NCBI GenBank assembly: GCA_002360925.1
Contig: DERN01000011.1
Location: 68,908 to 132,907, forward strand
Length of the DNA: 64,000 bases
Reading direction: 5' to 3'
Source: Flavobacteriaceae bacterium UBA3339
GTDB lineage: Bacteria > Bacteroidota > Bacteroidia > Flavobacteriales > Flavobacteriaceae
The translations under genes were made by a program, and so were the position numbers. Position 1 is the stretch's first letter. Every line of letters starts with the position of its first letter. The notes under the pieces were generated by a model, which did no database searches, was not told the DNA's origin, and worked only from the letters and a program-made list of their open reading frames with translations. Positions 25,926 to 35,006 of this stretch are shown here, one piece after another.

Positions 25926-26660
25926 ATGATTATTTGTATCGATGTAGGCAACACGAGAACCAAAGTAGCTGTGTATGAAAACGGTACATTGCAACATTTA
26001 ATTATCACGAACGAAGAAAAACTTATAAAAAAAATTTCAAAGCAAATTCAAGGCGTTGAAAATAGAGTTGACATCATACTTTCATCTGTAGGTAATTTAT
26101 CTTCCGAAGTTTTAGCAGAACTAGACAAACTAGGAAAACTGATTATTGTAAACCATGAAACTTTAATTCCTTTTAAAAATTTATACGGGACTCCAACTTC
26201 CTTAGGAATTGATCGAATTGTTTTGGCAGCCGGCGCAACATTAAAACATCCAAACCAAAGTAGATTGGTTATTGATGCCGGAACTTGTATAACGTACGAC
26301 TTCATAAATAATCAAGATCAATATCACGGTGGAGCTATTTCGCCGGGAATTGGATTGCGTTATAAAAGCTTGAATGATTATACAGCAAATCTTCCTTTAG
26401 AAAAAATTTCCGAACTGCATCCTTTTATCGGAAATTCTACTTCAGGTTCTATTCAGTCAGGTGTTTTAAACGGCGTAATTGCTGAGATTGAAGCTTTCAT
26501 AGATCACTTTGAACACCAAGATGAGAATTTAACAGTAATTTTAACAGGCGGAAATTCCGAATTTTTGGTAAACCGTCTAAAAAATAGCATCTTTGCCAAT
26601 CCAAACTTCTTATTAGAAAGTTTATTTTTGTTACATCAATACATTGTTACAAATGATTAA
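25926..26660 (+). CDS. coaX: Type III pantothenate kinase
   Basis: First step of coenzyme A synthesis from pantothenate, cytoplasmic, ASKHA fold. Phosphate-1 motif IDVGNTRTK near the start, GIDRIVLAAGA in the middle and IDAGTCITYDF (phosphate 2) near residue 115. The ATG at 25926 gives MIICIDVGNTR, the normal family start; the earlier TTG is inside the promoter. Length 244 aa. It overlaps the next gene by 8 bp. Confidence 0.94.
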   Translation: MIICIDVGNTRTKVAVYENGTLQHLIITNEEKLIKKISKQIQGVENRVDIILSSVGNLSSEVLAELDKLGKLIIVNHETLIPFKNLYGTPTSLGIDRIVLAAGATLKHPNQSRLVIDAGTCITYDFINNQDQYHGGAISPGIGLRYKSLNDYTANLPLEKISELHPFIGNSTSGSIQSGVLNGVIAEIEAFIDHFEHQDENLTVILTGGNSEFLVNRLKNSIFANPNFLLESLFLLHQYIVTND

Positions 26661-27921
26661 AAAAATCATACTTGGAGCTACCTTATTGGCTATTTCGAAC
26701 ACGTTTGCCCAACAAGGTACAACCTCTCCTTATTCATATTACGGCTTTGGCGACAAACATTTTAAAGGCGCCAACGAAATAAAATCAATGGGATCTTTAG
26801 CTGTTTACAGAGACAGTTTACATATTAATACGTTAAATCCAGCTTCGTATTCTGATCTTTTAGCAACGACTTTTTCTATGGGAGCTTCGTACAAAGGGAA
26901 TACTTTAAAAAATACAAAAGGAAGCGAAAAAACTACAAGCGGATCATTTGACTATTTGTCTTTAGCTTTTCCTGCTGGTAAATTTGCTTTTGCTGTAGGA
27001 ATTATGCCGTATTCGTTTGTTGGATACAATATGCAAAATTCTAATAAGAACAACAATATGACCGAAGCTAGACAATATGTTGGCGATGGCGGATTAAATC
27101 GTACTTTTTTAGGAGTTAGTTATAAAATCAATAAGAATTTCAGTTTTGGTATTGATGGTTCTTACATTTTTGGTGATACCGAAACAAGCTTAACCAAATT
27201 TGTTGTAGATAACGGCGAAGGATTGCCTTTAGATACTGGTACTAAAATGAAAAATCAGAATAATTACAGCGGACTTTCTATTAATGCCGGATTGAACTAT
27301 AAACAGCAATTAGATAAAAATCTTACGCTATATGCCGGAGCAACATTTAGTCCAGAAATGAAACTGAAAAACGATCAAACTACAACCTTTTCTACTGTAG
27401 ATCTTGATTTACAAGGTAATTTACGGGAATTAGATTCTAAAGTTTCGACTTCGAAAAATGACAAGATGTTATTGCCAACTAATTACTCTTTTGGTGTAGG
27501 AATTGGGAATGAATTAAAATGGTTTGCCGGAGCAGAATATACTTCAACGCAAACATCAAAATACAACCAACATTACAATTACGATAACGCAACATACAAC
27601 GATTATTTTAAAATCGGAGTTGGTGGATTTTTCACGCCAAAATATAATTCGTTTACAAGTTATTTCGAACGTATGACCTATCGCGCGGGAATTAATTACG
27701 AAAACACAGGTTTGGTAATTAATAAAGAAGAAATTAAAGGATTAAACGCAAATGTAGGTTTTGGATTTCCGGTTGGAAGATATAATTCAAACATCAACAT
27801 TGGCTTTGAATACGGTCAGCGTGGAAATACAAACATGGGCTTGATTAAAGAAAACTACTACGGTTTTAACGTTGGTTTTTCGTTCAACGATATTTGGTTT
27901 AAACGTAGAAAATTTGACTAG
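26653..27921 (+). CDS. Outer-membrane beta-barrel protein, FadL/OmpP1-like, uncharacterised
   Basis: 422-aa protein with signal peptide ending NTFAQQ and starting from ATG 26653. The mature part begins with SPYSYYGFGD and consists of about 14 amphipathic beta strands rich in Tyr and Asn, ending in an aromatic-terminated strand. Homologous proteins follow coaX in many flavobacteria; no substrate is known to me. It directly precedes lptC with no spacer. Confidence 0.75.
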   Translation: MIKKIILGATLLAISNTFAQQGTTSPYSYYGFGDKHFKGANEIKSMGSLAVYRDSLHINTLNPASYSDLLATTFSMGASYKGNTLKNTKGSEKTTSGSFDYLSLAFPAGKFAFAVGIMPYSFVGYNMQNSNKNNNMTEARQYVGDGGLNRTFLGVSYKINKNFSFGIDGSYIFGDTETSLTKFVVDNGEGLPLDTGTKMKNQNNYSGLSINAGLNYKQQLDKNLTLYAGATFSPEMKLKNDQTTTFSTVDLDLQGNLRELDSKVSTSKNDKMLLPTNYSFGVGIGNELKWFAGAEYTSTQTSKYNQHYNYDNATYNDYFKIGVGGFFTPKYNSFTSYFERMTYRAGINYENTGLVINKEEIKGLNANVGFGFPVGRYNSNINIGFEYGQRGNTNMGLIKENYYGFNVGFSFNDIWFKRRKFD

Positions 27922-28473
27922 TTGAAAAGAGCTTTTCCTTATATCATTGCAATTTCATGTGTATTTTGGGCTTGTAACAACGATTTGAAAGATATTCAAA
28001 ATCTATCAAAAAAACAGTTATATCCTACAGGCGAAGCCGATTCGGCTCACGTAAAATATACCGATTCGGCTCAAATAAAAGCCGAAATGTTTGCCGTGAA
28101 AATGTTAGATTACGGAAAAGCAAAATATCCGTTCAATCATTTTCCAAAAGGAATTAAAGTAACAGTTTTCGATAAAAACAAAAACAAAAATTACATTGTT
28201 GCAGATCGTGCTACATCTTACAATTTTACAGGAATTATTGATTTACGTGAAAATGTAAAAATTACTTCGCACGACGGGAAAGTAATGCAAACGCAACAAT
28301 TATATTACGATCAAAAAAACAATTGGTTTTTTACCGAATATTATTTTAAAGTAACTGATAAAAACAAGAGTTTCTTTGATGGAATTGGTGTTGATTTTGA
28401 TCAAAATTTTAGAATAGTAAATGCACAGCAAAACCGTGCAGAATTAAAAGACATAAAAGATGAAGGTTTATAA
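27922..28473 (+). CDS. lptC: LPS export periplasmic protein LptC (lipoprotein form)
   Basis: 183-aa LptC of the Lpt bridge; a signal segment with lipobox ending FWAC (Cys18) replaces the transmembrane anchor of E. coli LptC. The core GKAKYPFNHFPKGIKVTVFD and RENVKITSHDGKVMQTQQLYYDQ regions show the repeated beta-jellyroll strands. Start is TTG at 27922, directly after the stop of the beta-barrel gene. It ends 14 bp inside the next small gene. Confidence 0.88.
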   Translation: MKRAFPYIIAISCVFWACNNDLKDIQNLSKKQLYPTGEADSAHVKYTDSAQIKAEMFAVKMLDYGKAKYPFNHFPKGIKVTVFDKNKNKNYIVADRATSYNFTGIIDLRENVKITSHDGKVMQTQQLYYDQKNNWFFTEYYFKVTDKNKSFFDGIGVDFDQNFRIVNAQQNRAELKDIKDEGL

Positions 28474-28648
28474 GATTATTGCATATGTTTATTTGGTTTT
28501 CGGACTTTTCTTTTTATACGATGCTTATGTAGCGTACAGTAACGATGCCGATTATTTAATTAAATTATTATTGGCTGGTTTGGCAATTTTTATGTTCTTT
28601 TTTAGATTAAGAACATTAAAACGTTATCCGCAAAACAAACAAGAATAA
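28460..28648 (+). CDS. Small membrane protein, 62 aa
   Basis: Two hydrophobic segments (about residues 4-24 and 33-50) with a basic C-terminus (RLRTLKRYPQNKQE). It overlaps the 3' end of lptC by 14 bp and starts at its own ATG, so it is translated with lptC. Function unknown; the position suggests an envelope role. Confidence 0.7.
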   Translation: MKVYKIIAYVYLVFGLFFLYDAYVAYSNDADYLIKLLLAGLAIFMFFFRLRTLKRYPQNKQE

Positions 28649-28668
28649 CTAAATATTTAATATACAAA

Positions 28669-28700
28669 CGAGCCGTTTTTAATAAAAAACGGCTCGCTTT
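28669..28700 (+). terminator. Terminator of the coaX-lptC unit
   Basis: CGAGCCGTTTTT/AAAAACGGCTCG perfect 12-bp stem with 4-nt loop followed by a T-rich tail. Confidence 0.85.
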
Positions 28701-28845
28701 GTTTCTCCTCTTTTACAAGGAAGCTATAATTTACAACTTATTTGCTTTAATCTGATTAAAAATCTTCATATTTTTTTTAATCTCTTTTTTTTATTTAACA
28801 GATAATTGTATTTTCGCTCATTGAAAGAATTTCACATTATAAAAA

Positions 28846-30957
28846 ATGGCAGTTTTACAAAAAATTAGAGAAAAGTCTGGGTTACTAATCGGGGTAATCG
28901 GATTAAGTTTATTTGCCTTCATCATTGGAGGTTTATTTGAAGGTGGTATTAATTTTGGTTCACGAAACGTAGGTGAAATCAATGGAGTTAGTATCCCAAC
29001 CGCAGACTTTTTGAGTAAAGTACAAAACTTAGAACAAAACGGACAAATCAAAGGTTCGCAAGCTTATAATCAAGTTTGGAATAATGAAGTTCGTTCTATC
29101 TTGTTTACAGAACAATTAGACAAAGCAGGATTGCGCTTAGGAAAAGACCAATTGATCAACGTAATTAAAACAAATCCTAACTTCGCTCAAAATCCACAGT
29201 TCTTAAACGAAGCTGGTCAGTTCGATATCAATAAATTCAATGCGTTCTTAGCTCAAATGCAAGCAGCTGGTCCGCAACAATGGAATTCTTGGTTGGCTTA
29301 CGAAGTTGAATTAGAAAAATATGCTAAAGAGCAAATGTATTACGCCCTAATTAAAGGTGCAATGGTTACTACAACTGCCGAAGCTAAAATCGCTTATAAA
29401 AACGAAGCTACTAAAGTATCTTTCGATTACGTAACGGTTCCTTACAACACAATTAACGACGATCAAGCAAAAGTTACAGATGCTGATATCGAAGCTTACA
29501 TCAAAAAATATCCGAAACAATTCAAGTCTACTCCATCTCGCGAAGTAGAATACGTTTTCATTGAGAACAAACCTTCGACTGAAGATCAAACTCAAGTAAA
29601 ACAATTATTAGACGATTTATTAAAACCATCGGTTGTTTTCAATAAAAACACAGGTAAAAACGATACCATTTCAGGTTTTTCTAAAGCTACTGATATTAGA
29701 GCTTTTGTAGATCAAAACTCTGACATGCCGTTTGACAGCACATATTATGCTAAAGAACAATTACCAGCAGAACATGCAGATAAATTATACAATTTAGCTC
29801 AAGGCGAAATCTATGGACCTTATCTATTCAACGATTTTTATGCGATCTCTAAGTTAGTTTCTAAAAAAAGTACTGCTGAAACAGTTGATGCTTCTCACAT
29901 TTTAGTTGCTTACAAAGGAGCTGCAAATGCAGACGGAACAGTAACACTTACTAAAGAAGAAGCGAAAGCAAAAGCCGACGATATTTTAAAACAATTACAA
30001 GGTGGTGCTAATTTTGCAACTTTAGCAGCTGCTAACTCAACAGATCCAGGTTCTAAAGATAACGGAGGTAAATATCCAAACGTTCGTAAAGGACAAATGG
30101 TTCCTACGTTTGACCAATACATTTTCAACAATCCTGTTGGGAAATTAGGAATTGTAGAAACAGATTTCGGTTACCACGTATTGAAAGTGGATAAAGTAAA
30201 CGAAAAAGAAGGAGTTCAATTAGCTACAATCGCTAAGAAAATTGAGCCTTCAACTAAAACAGAAGATCAAACATACGCAACTGCTACTAAGTTCTTCGAA
30301 AAAGTAGAAAAAGGAGATGATTTCTCTAAAACAGCTACTGCTCAAAACTTAATTGCTTTCCCAGCTGCTAAAATTGGAGCTTTTGATGAGCAATTAACAG
30401 GTGTTGGTCCTCAAACCGAAGCTGTTCGTTGGGCTTATAACAAGCATACAAGTGTTGGAGATGTGAAGAAATTCGATGCTCCTGAAGGTCACTTAATCAT
30501 TAAATTGGTAAGCGTAAACGATTCAGACTTAATGACAGCTAACGAAGCTCGTACTATGGTTGAACCAATTTTGATTAGCGAAAAGAAAGCAGCAATCATC
30601 CGCAAACAAATGACAGGAAACACATTAGAAGAAGTTGCTAAGAATGCTAAGATTGGTGTTGTAAACGCAATCGACGTAACAGGTGCTAACCCAATGGTAA
30701 ATGGTTTCCAAGAACCTTTAGTAGTTGGAAACGCATTAGGTAAAAAAGCGAACGAAACATCGAAGCTTATCGACGGACGTAACGGTGTTTATATGGTAAA
30801 AACTAAAAACATTACTAAAGCTGTTGATTTGCCAAACTACCTAACATTTAAACAAAAGGTTGCTACAAACAACCGCGGTGCAGTTCAAAACTTAGTGTTT
30901 GGTGCAATGTATCAAAACGCAAAGGTAGAAGACAACCGTGCAAAAGTATTGCAATAA
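28846..30957 (+). CDS. ppiD: Periplasmic peptidyl-prolyl isomerase, SurA/PpiD-like
   Basis: Membrane-anchored chaperone of 703 aa. One N-terminal helix (about 12-31), a SurA_N-type helical region (about 40-200), one parvulin domain around 345-450 (starting DASHILVAYKG and including GGKYPNVRKGQMVPTFD), and a C-terminal domain. PpiD assists folding of outer-membrane proteins after translocation. Topology and size match PpiD rather than SurA. Long 197-bp intergenic region upstream with an own promoter. Confidence 0.88.
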   Translation: MAVLQKIREKSGLLIGVIGLSLFAFIIGGLFEGGINFGSRNVGEINGVSIPTADFLSKVQNLEQNGQIKGSQAYNQVWNNEVRSILFTEQLDKAGLRLGKDQLINVIKTNPNFAQNPQFLNEAGQFDINKFNAFLAQMQAAGPQQWNSWLAYEVELEKYAKEQMYYALIKGAMVTTTAEAKIAYKNEATKVSFDYVTVPYNTINDDQAKVTDADIEAYIKKYPKQFKSTPSREVEYVFIENKPSTEDQTQVKQLLDDLLKPSVVFNKNTGKNDTISGFSKATDIRAFVDQNSDMPFDSTYYAKEQLPAEHADKLYNLAQGEIYGPYLFNDFYAISKLVSKKSTAETVDASHILVAYKGAANADGTVTLTKEEAKAKADDILKQLQGGANFATLAAANSTDPGSKDNGGKYPNVRKGQMVPTFDQYIFNNPVGKLGIVETDFGYHVLKVDKVNEKEGVQLATIAKKIEPSTKTEDQTYATATKFFEKVEKGDDFSKTATAQNLIAFPAAKIGAFDEQLTGVGPQTEAVRWAYNKHTSVGDVKKFDAPEGHLIIKLVSVNDSDLMTANEARTMVEPILISEKKAAIIRKQMTGNTLEEVAKNAKIGVVNAIDVTGANPMVNGFQEPLVVGNALGKKANETSKLIDGRNGVYMVKTKNITKAVDLPNYLTFKQKVATNNRGAVQNLVFGAMYQNAKVEDNRAKVLQ

Positions 30958-30974
30958 CAGTACATTATAATAGT

Positions 30975-31003
30975 AAAGCCCGTTTTAAAACGGGCTTTTT
31001 TTA
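30975..31003 (+). terminator. Terminator of ppiD
   Basis: AAAGCCCGTTTT/AAAACGGGCTTT perfect palindromic stem followed by a seven-T run. Confidence 0.9.
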
Positions 31004-31018
31004 TGTGATAAATTCTCT

Positions 31019-31026
31019 TATTTTTG
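31019..31026 (+). promoter_or_regulatory. -7 box of fabD
   Basis: TATTTTTG (TAnnTTTG), 22 nt before the fabD ATG. No clear -33 element because the terminator ends just upstream. Confidence 0.5.
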
Positions 31027-31048
31027 CATTAACAAACTACAATTAAAT

Positions 31049-31921
31049 ATGAAAGCATACGTATTTCCAGGTCAAGGTGCTCAGTTCTCAGGAATGGGTA
31101 AAGACTTATATGAATCTTCCGAAATAGCAAAAGAGTTATTCAATAAAGCCAACGAAATCTTAGGTTTCAACATTACCGAAATCATGTTCAACGGAACAGA
31201 CGAAGAATTAAAGCAAACAAAGGTTACGCAACCTGCTGTTTTCTTACACTCGGTTATCTTAGCTAAAACATTAACCGACTTTAAACCTGAAATGGTTGCA
31301 GGACATTCGTTAGGCGAATTCTCGGCATTGGTTGCAAATGGAACGCTTTCGTTTGAAGACGCTTTAAAGCTAGTTTCGAAACGAGCAATGGCAATGCAGA
31401 AAGCTTGTGAAATTACTCCTTCTACAATGGCAGCAGTATTAAACTTAGACGATAAAGTAGTAGAAGACATTTGTGCTTCGATCGACGGAGTTGTTGTTGC
31501 AGCAAATTACAACTGCCTGGGGCAATTAGTGATTTCAGGAGAAACTAAAGCTGTTGAATTAGCTTGTGAGAAAATGAAAGAAGCAGGTGCAAAACGTGCC
31601 CTAATCTTACCGGTTGGAGGTGCATTCCACTCGCCTATGATGGAACCCGCACGTGAAGAATTGGCTGCTGCAATCGAAGCTACAACGTTTAACACACCTA
31701 TTTGTCCGGTATATCAAAACGTAACAGCAACCGCTGTATCGGATCCGGCAGAGATAAAGAAGAACTTGATTACCCAATTAACAGCTCCGGTTCGTTGGAC
31801 ACAATCGGTACAGCAAATGATTGCCGACGGTGCGACTTCGTTTACAGAAGTTGGTCCAGGTAAAGTTTTAATGGGACTAATCAACAAGATCGACAAGACA
31901 GTTGAAACAATAAAAGCTTAA
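31049..31921 (+). CDS. fabD: Malonyl-CoA:ACP transacylase
   Basis: Supplies malonyl-ACP for fatty acid synthesis. GQGAQFSGMG oxyanion loop (8-17), nucleophile elbow GHSLGEF with Ser87, and catalytic His in GGAFHSPMM near 195. 290 aa, typical. It has its own promoter and a terminator after it, so it is monocistronic here. Confidence 0.96.
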   Translation: MKAYVFPGQGAQFSGMGKDLYESSEIAKELFNKANEILGFNITEIMFNGTDEELKQTKVTQPAVFLHSVILAKTLTDFKPEMVAGHSLGEFSALVANGTLSFEDALKLVSKRAMAMQKACEITPSTMAAVLNLDDKVVEDICASIDGVVVAANYNCLGQLVISGETKAVELACEKMKEAGAKRALILPVGGAFHSPMMEPAREELAAAIEATTFNTPICPVYQNVTATAVSDPAEIKKNLITQLTAPVRWTQSVQQMIADGATSFTEVGPGKVLMGLINKIDKTVETIKA

Positions 31922-31926
31922 TACTA

Positions 31927-31956
31927 AAACGACTTTCGTACGAAAGTCGTTTATTT
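31927..31956 (+). terminator. Terminator of fabD
   Basis: AAACGACTTTCG/CGAAAGTCGTTT perfect palindrome followed by a T/A-rich tail. Confidence 0.8.
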
Positions 31957-31965
31957 ATATAAACT

Positions 31966-32796
31966 ATGAAGACACTTATAAAACTTATATGTTTCGTTAT
32001 TTACAGCTGTGCTTTTGCTCAAGATAATTTCCCAAAAGAGCAATACTACCAATTCGATATTGACATAAAGCACTCCTATATTAACGATCATATTGTATTA
32101 GATGTTAAGAATACGAATAAAACAGCTGTAAGAATTGTTCTTACGACTGATAATGAAGCTTTGAATAAGAAATACAAACTGAATGACACCATAGTCTTTA
32201 ACGCTTTAGAAAGTAAAAAAGTACGCTACTATGTACCTAGCGAAACAAAATTTAATTACACCTTTAATAGTTACTTAGGAAACCCTGATACACCAATAAC
32301 AAAAAATAAGTTAGCCTTACCTTTTCCAAAAGGTAAAACATATATAGTAACTCAAGCATACAATGATACTCTATCACATAACAATATTTACAACAAATAT
32401 GCTTTAGATTTTAATTTACAAGTAAACGACACTATTTGCAGTGCAGACTATGGAATTGTAGTTGGCGTGATTAAAGATTATAAATATGGTGGCTCATCTA
32501 AGAAATGGAAAGAAGTAGATAAAGGCAACTATATCACTATTTATCATCCTCATTCTGGTCTATATACCCAATATTATCACTTAATACATTTAGGAAGCAT
32601 GGTGCAGATTGGAGACCGAGTAAATAAAGGACAGCCAATAGGACTAAGTGGTTTAACTGGTTTTACAACAGGTCCTCACTTACACTTCTGTGTTCTTATT
32701 CCTAAAAAAGGGGGGACATTTATATCTACTCCTGTTGACTTTGAGAATGATATCAACGGCGAGGATCTAAAAATAGGATCTATAGTTTCTCATTAA
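31966..32796 (+). CDS. M23-family peptidase (LytM domain)
   Basis: 276-aa secreted protein with a signal peptide ending CAFAQ. The LytM domain lies at about residues 135-245: the metal site is HNNIYNKYALDF (HxxxxxxxxD type) and GPHLHF with the catalytic His pair. It should cut peptidoglycan cross-links or similar peptides, or activate amidases if degenerate; the metal ligands look intact. The N-terminal 120 residues form a strand-rich domain of unknown role. A repeat array follows it. Confidence 0.85.
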   Translation: MKTLIKLICFVIYSCAFAQDNFPKEQYYQFDIDIKHSYINDHIVLDVKNTNKTAVRIVLTTDNEALNKKYKLNDTIVFNALESKKVRYYVPSETKFNYTFNSYLGNPDTPITKNKLALPFPKGKTYIVTQAYNDTLSHNNIYNKYALDFNLQVNDTICSADYGIVVGVIKDYKYGGSSKKWKEVDKGNYITIYHPHSGLYTQYYHLIHLGSMVQIGDRVNKGQPIGLSGLTGFTTGPHLHFCVLIPKKGGTFISTPVDFENDINGEDLKIGSIVSH

Positions 32797-33358
32797 TAAA
32801 GCCTATAAATGCTCCTTATTAAGGGGTGTTTGTAATTCAAAACTAACGCATCATTTTACTCTTAAACCTATTATTCAGAATAAAACAAAGTTGAAAATAA
32901 TGAATCTTATAAGGAAAAGTTCAACAGCTGTAGGGCTTATTATTATAATTGGCTAATATTCTGTCAAGCTGAACTTGATCTAGCTTCGCATTTGTTTAGG
33001 CTACTCTATGAGATTCTGAGACAAGCTCAGAATGACAAAGCTAACGTATCATTTTACTTTTAAACCTATTATTCAGAATAAACCAAAGTTGAAAACAATG
33101 AATCTTATAAGGAAAAGTTCAACGGTTGTCGGGCTTCTTATTATAATTGGCTAATATTCTGTCAAGCTGAACTTGATTCGGCTTCGCATTTGTTTAGGCT
33201 ACTTTATGAGATGCTGATACGCACTTAAAACAATAAACCTAACGTACTTCAAACGAAACAATCTATATTATTATTTAATTTTATCTAGATCATTTTATAT
33301 TTTTATATAGTTTATTTTATACTAACTTAGCTTTAATCAATTTAAAACGTACTGTATC
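32797..33358. other. Intergenic region filled by repeats (562 bp)
   Basis: Non-coding gap between the M23 peptidase and the HU-like gene. Two tandem 198-bp units (32843-33238) occupy most of it, followed by an AT-rich stretch that probably holds the promoter of the HU-like gene. I find no credible open reading frame. Confidence 0.7.
32843..33238. repeat. Tandem direct repeat, two 198-bp units
   Basis: Unit 1 is 32843-33040 and unit 2 is 33041-33238; both start CTAACG. They differ at scattered single bases and at their 3' ends, and a third unit is only begun (CTAACGTAC at 33239). Each unit carries a degenerate hairpin (GTTCAACAGCTGTAGGGC / GTTCAACGGTTGTCGGGC) and the palindromic motif CTGTCAAGCTGAACTTGAT; unit 1 also has GAGATTCTGAG..CTCAGAATGACA. 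A diverged third copy is at 35007-35148. Confidence 0.9.
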
Positions 33359-33757
33359 ATGGCACTTCCGTACATCATATCTCATCGTCGTAATAGCTTA
33401 AACACAAGTAAAAACTCGCAATACTTTATTAAAATTGTGCAGAATAACACGATTGATTTAGAGAACATCTGCGATGAAATCGAGAAAGAAAGTTCTTTAT
33501 CTGCTGCCGATGTTTATGCAACAGCAGTTGCTTTACAGAACAAAATCATTCAACATTTAGAAAAAGGCAACTGTGTAAACTTAGAATACTTAGGTAGGTT
33601 TTCGATGGGTGCTAAAGCTAAAGCACATAAAAACAAAGCAGATGTTTCGGTAAACGATGTTACAAAGTTTCATATCAATTACCAGCCATCATCCAAAATA
33701 AAGAAATGGCTAAAGCAGAAGTTTGCGCTTAAAAAAAGTACAAACCATCAAGAATAA
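33359..33757 (+). CDS. HU-like DNA-binding protein (HU-HIG type)
   Basis: 132-aa protein with the HU fold: two N-terminal helices (LENICDEIEKESSLSAADVY), then GNCVNLEYLGRFSMGAKAKA, matching the HU beta-arm region with the gap typical of the Bacteroidota HU-HIG family. A basic C-terminal tail (KIKKWLKQKFALKK) follows. It likely binds DNA or nucleoid in a locus-specific way. It lies 36 bp before the HipA-type kinase gene, so the three genes 33.36-34.94 kb may be one transcript. Confidence 0.85.
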   Translation: MALPYIISHRRNSLNTSKNSQYFIKIVQNNTIDLENICDEIEKESSLSAADVYATAVALQNKIIQHLEKGNCVNLEYLGRFSMGAKAKAHKNKADVSVNDVTKFHINYQPSSKIKKWLKQKFALKKSTNHQE

Positions 33758-33793
33758 CACAATAAGACATTGTATCTTTACTAAAATTCAACT

Positions 33794-34567
33794 ATGATAC
33801 CTGATTTACGAACAGTTACCGTTATGCGTTATATAGCACCTTTACGCGAAGGTGGTTCGCTTCCGGCATTAGCCGAAGCTTGTGACGATTTTAAATATGT
33901 GCTGAAGTTTCGTGGCGCTGGTCACGGAGTAAAAGCTTTAATTGCCGAACTTTTAGGCGGATTGATTGCGAAGTATTTAGAACTTCCCGTGCCTGAATTG
34001 GTCTTTGTTGAGTTAGATGAAGCCTTTGGACAGACTGAAGGCGACGAAGAGATACAGGATCTTTTAAAGTTTAGCAAAGGACTAAATTTAGGCTTGCATT
34101 ACTTGTCTGGTGCAATTACCTACGATGTTGCAACAAACGACTGCGAAGCTTTATTAGCATCGAAGATCGTATGGCTCGATAGTTTTATCACCAATGTAGA
34201 CCGTACCTTCCGCAATACAAACCTGCTTATTTGGCATAAAGAGTTGTGGTTGATAGATCATGGTGCTTCGTTCTACTTTCATCATTCGTGGACTAATTGG
34301 GGAAAAACGGCTCTTACCCCCTTTCCCCTAATAAAAGATCATGCGTTAATTAGCAAAGCTACAAAGCTACAAGAGGCGCACGACTTGTTTACTTCTAAGT
34401 TAAACAACACGGTATTACGTGAGATTGTTAGTAAGATTCCGGATGCTTTCTTGAATTGGGAAGAAGGTCCATCGAATGAAGAAATCCGAGAAGTATACTA
34501 TCAGTTCCTTTCAACCCGATTGGTTCATGCTAATATTTTCCTTAAAGCCGCTCAAGATGCAAGATAA
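33794..34567 (+). CDS. HipA-type kinase family protein (HipA_2)
   Basis: 257-aa short HipA-like kinase. Catalytic residues can be seen: Lys38 (VLKFRG, ATP phosphates), Glu52 in the following helix, loop NVDRTFRNTN with Asp136 and Asn141/143 (the NxDxHxxN-like catalytic loop) and Asp155 in LIDHG (metal). It lacks the N-subdomain-1 and length (about 440 aa) of HipA from hipBA, and there is no HipB-like HTH gene nearby. The next gene, DUF3037, overlaps its end by 11 bp. Substrate unknown. It lies between copies of the 198-bp repeat. Confidence 0.8.
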   Translation: MIPDLRTVTVMRYIAPLREGGSLPALAEACDDFKYVLKFRGAGHGVKALIAELLGGLIAKYLELPVPELVFVELDEAFGQTEGDEEIQDLLKFSKGLNLGLHYLSGAITYDVATNDCEALLASKIVWLDSFITNVDRTFRNTNLLIWHKELWLIDHGASFYFHHSWTNWGKTALTPFPLIKDHALISKATKLQEAHDLFTSKLNNTVLREIVSKIPDAFLNWEEGPSNEEIREVYYQFLSTRLVHANIFLKAAQDAR

Positions 34568-34940
34568 TGTAGTATATGAATATGCCGTAATTCGAGTTGT
34601 ACCAAAGGTAGAACGCGAAGAGTTTATAAACGTTGGTTTGATTTTATTTAGTAAACGTAAACGCTTTATCCGCTTTCAATATGAGATTCCAGAAACGAAG
34701 ATTCGTTGCTTTTGTAACGAATTCGACATTGATCAATTGAAACAAAACTTAGAATCGTTCGCTAAGATTTGCTCGGGAGAAAAGGATGGCGGACCTATTG
34801 CTCAGCTAGAAGCCGACGAAAAGTTCCGCTGGATTACAGCCGTTAAAAGCTCGAGTATTCAGTCATCAAGACCTCATCCTGGCTTTTCATCAGACCTTAA
34901 TGCAACCTTCGATCGTTTATATAAAGAGTTGGTATTGTGA
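34557..34940 (+). CDS. DUF3037 domain protein
   Basis: 127-aa soluble protein that starts at ATG 34557 inside the last codons of the kinase gene (11-bp overlap), so it is translationally coupled. The N-terminus YEYAVIRVVPKVEREEFINV carries the DUF3037 signature. DUF3037 is repeatedly found beside HipA_2 kinases; whether it is the kinase substrate, neutraliser or partner is unknown. The longer 154-aa frame from 34476 is rejected because it lies within the kinase. Confidence 0.85.
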   Translation: MQDNVVYEYAVIRVVPKVEREEFINVGLILFSKRKRFIRFQYEIPETKIRCFCNEFDIDQLKQNLESFAKICSGEKDGGPIAQLEADEKFRWITAVKSSSIQSSRPHPGFSSDLNATFDRLYKELVL

Positions 34941-35006
34941 TATTTTCAATAAAGCTTGACGATGTACTAATCTTTTTATAAGGACTTATAGTACATTCCT
35001 TAATAG

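Noticed and set aside
32843..33238. CRISPR array
   Set aside because: The unit is 198 bp, nearly identical throughout and only two copies; no short repeats with unique spacers and no cas genes.
33359..34567. Classical hipBA toxin-antitoxin module
   Set aside because: The kinase has only 257 aa and the upstream gene is an HU-like protein, not a HipB helix-turn-helix; the partner is DUF3037.
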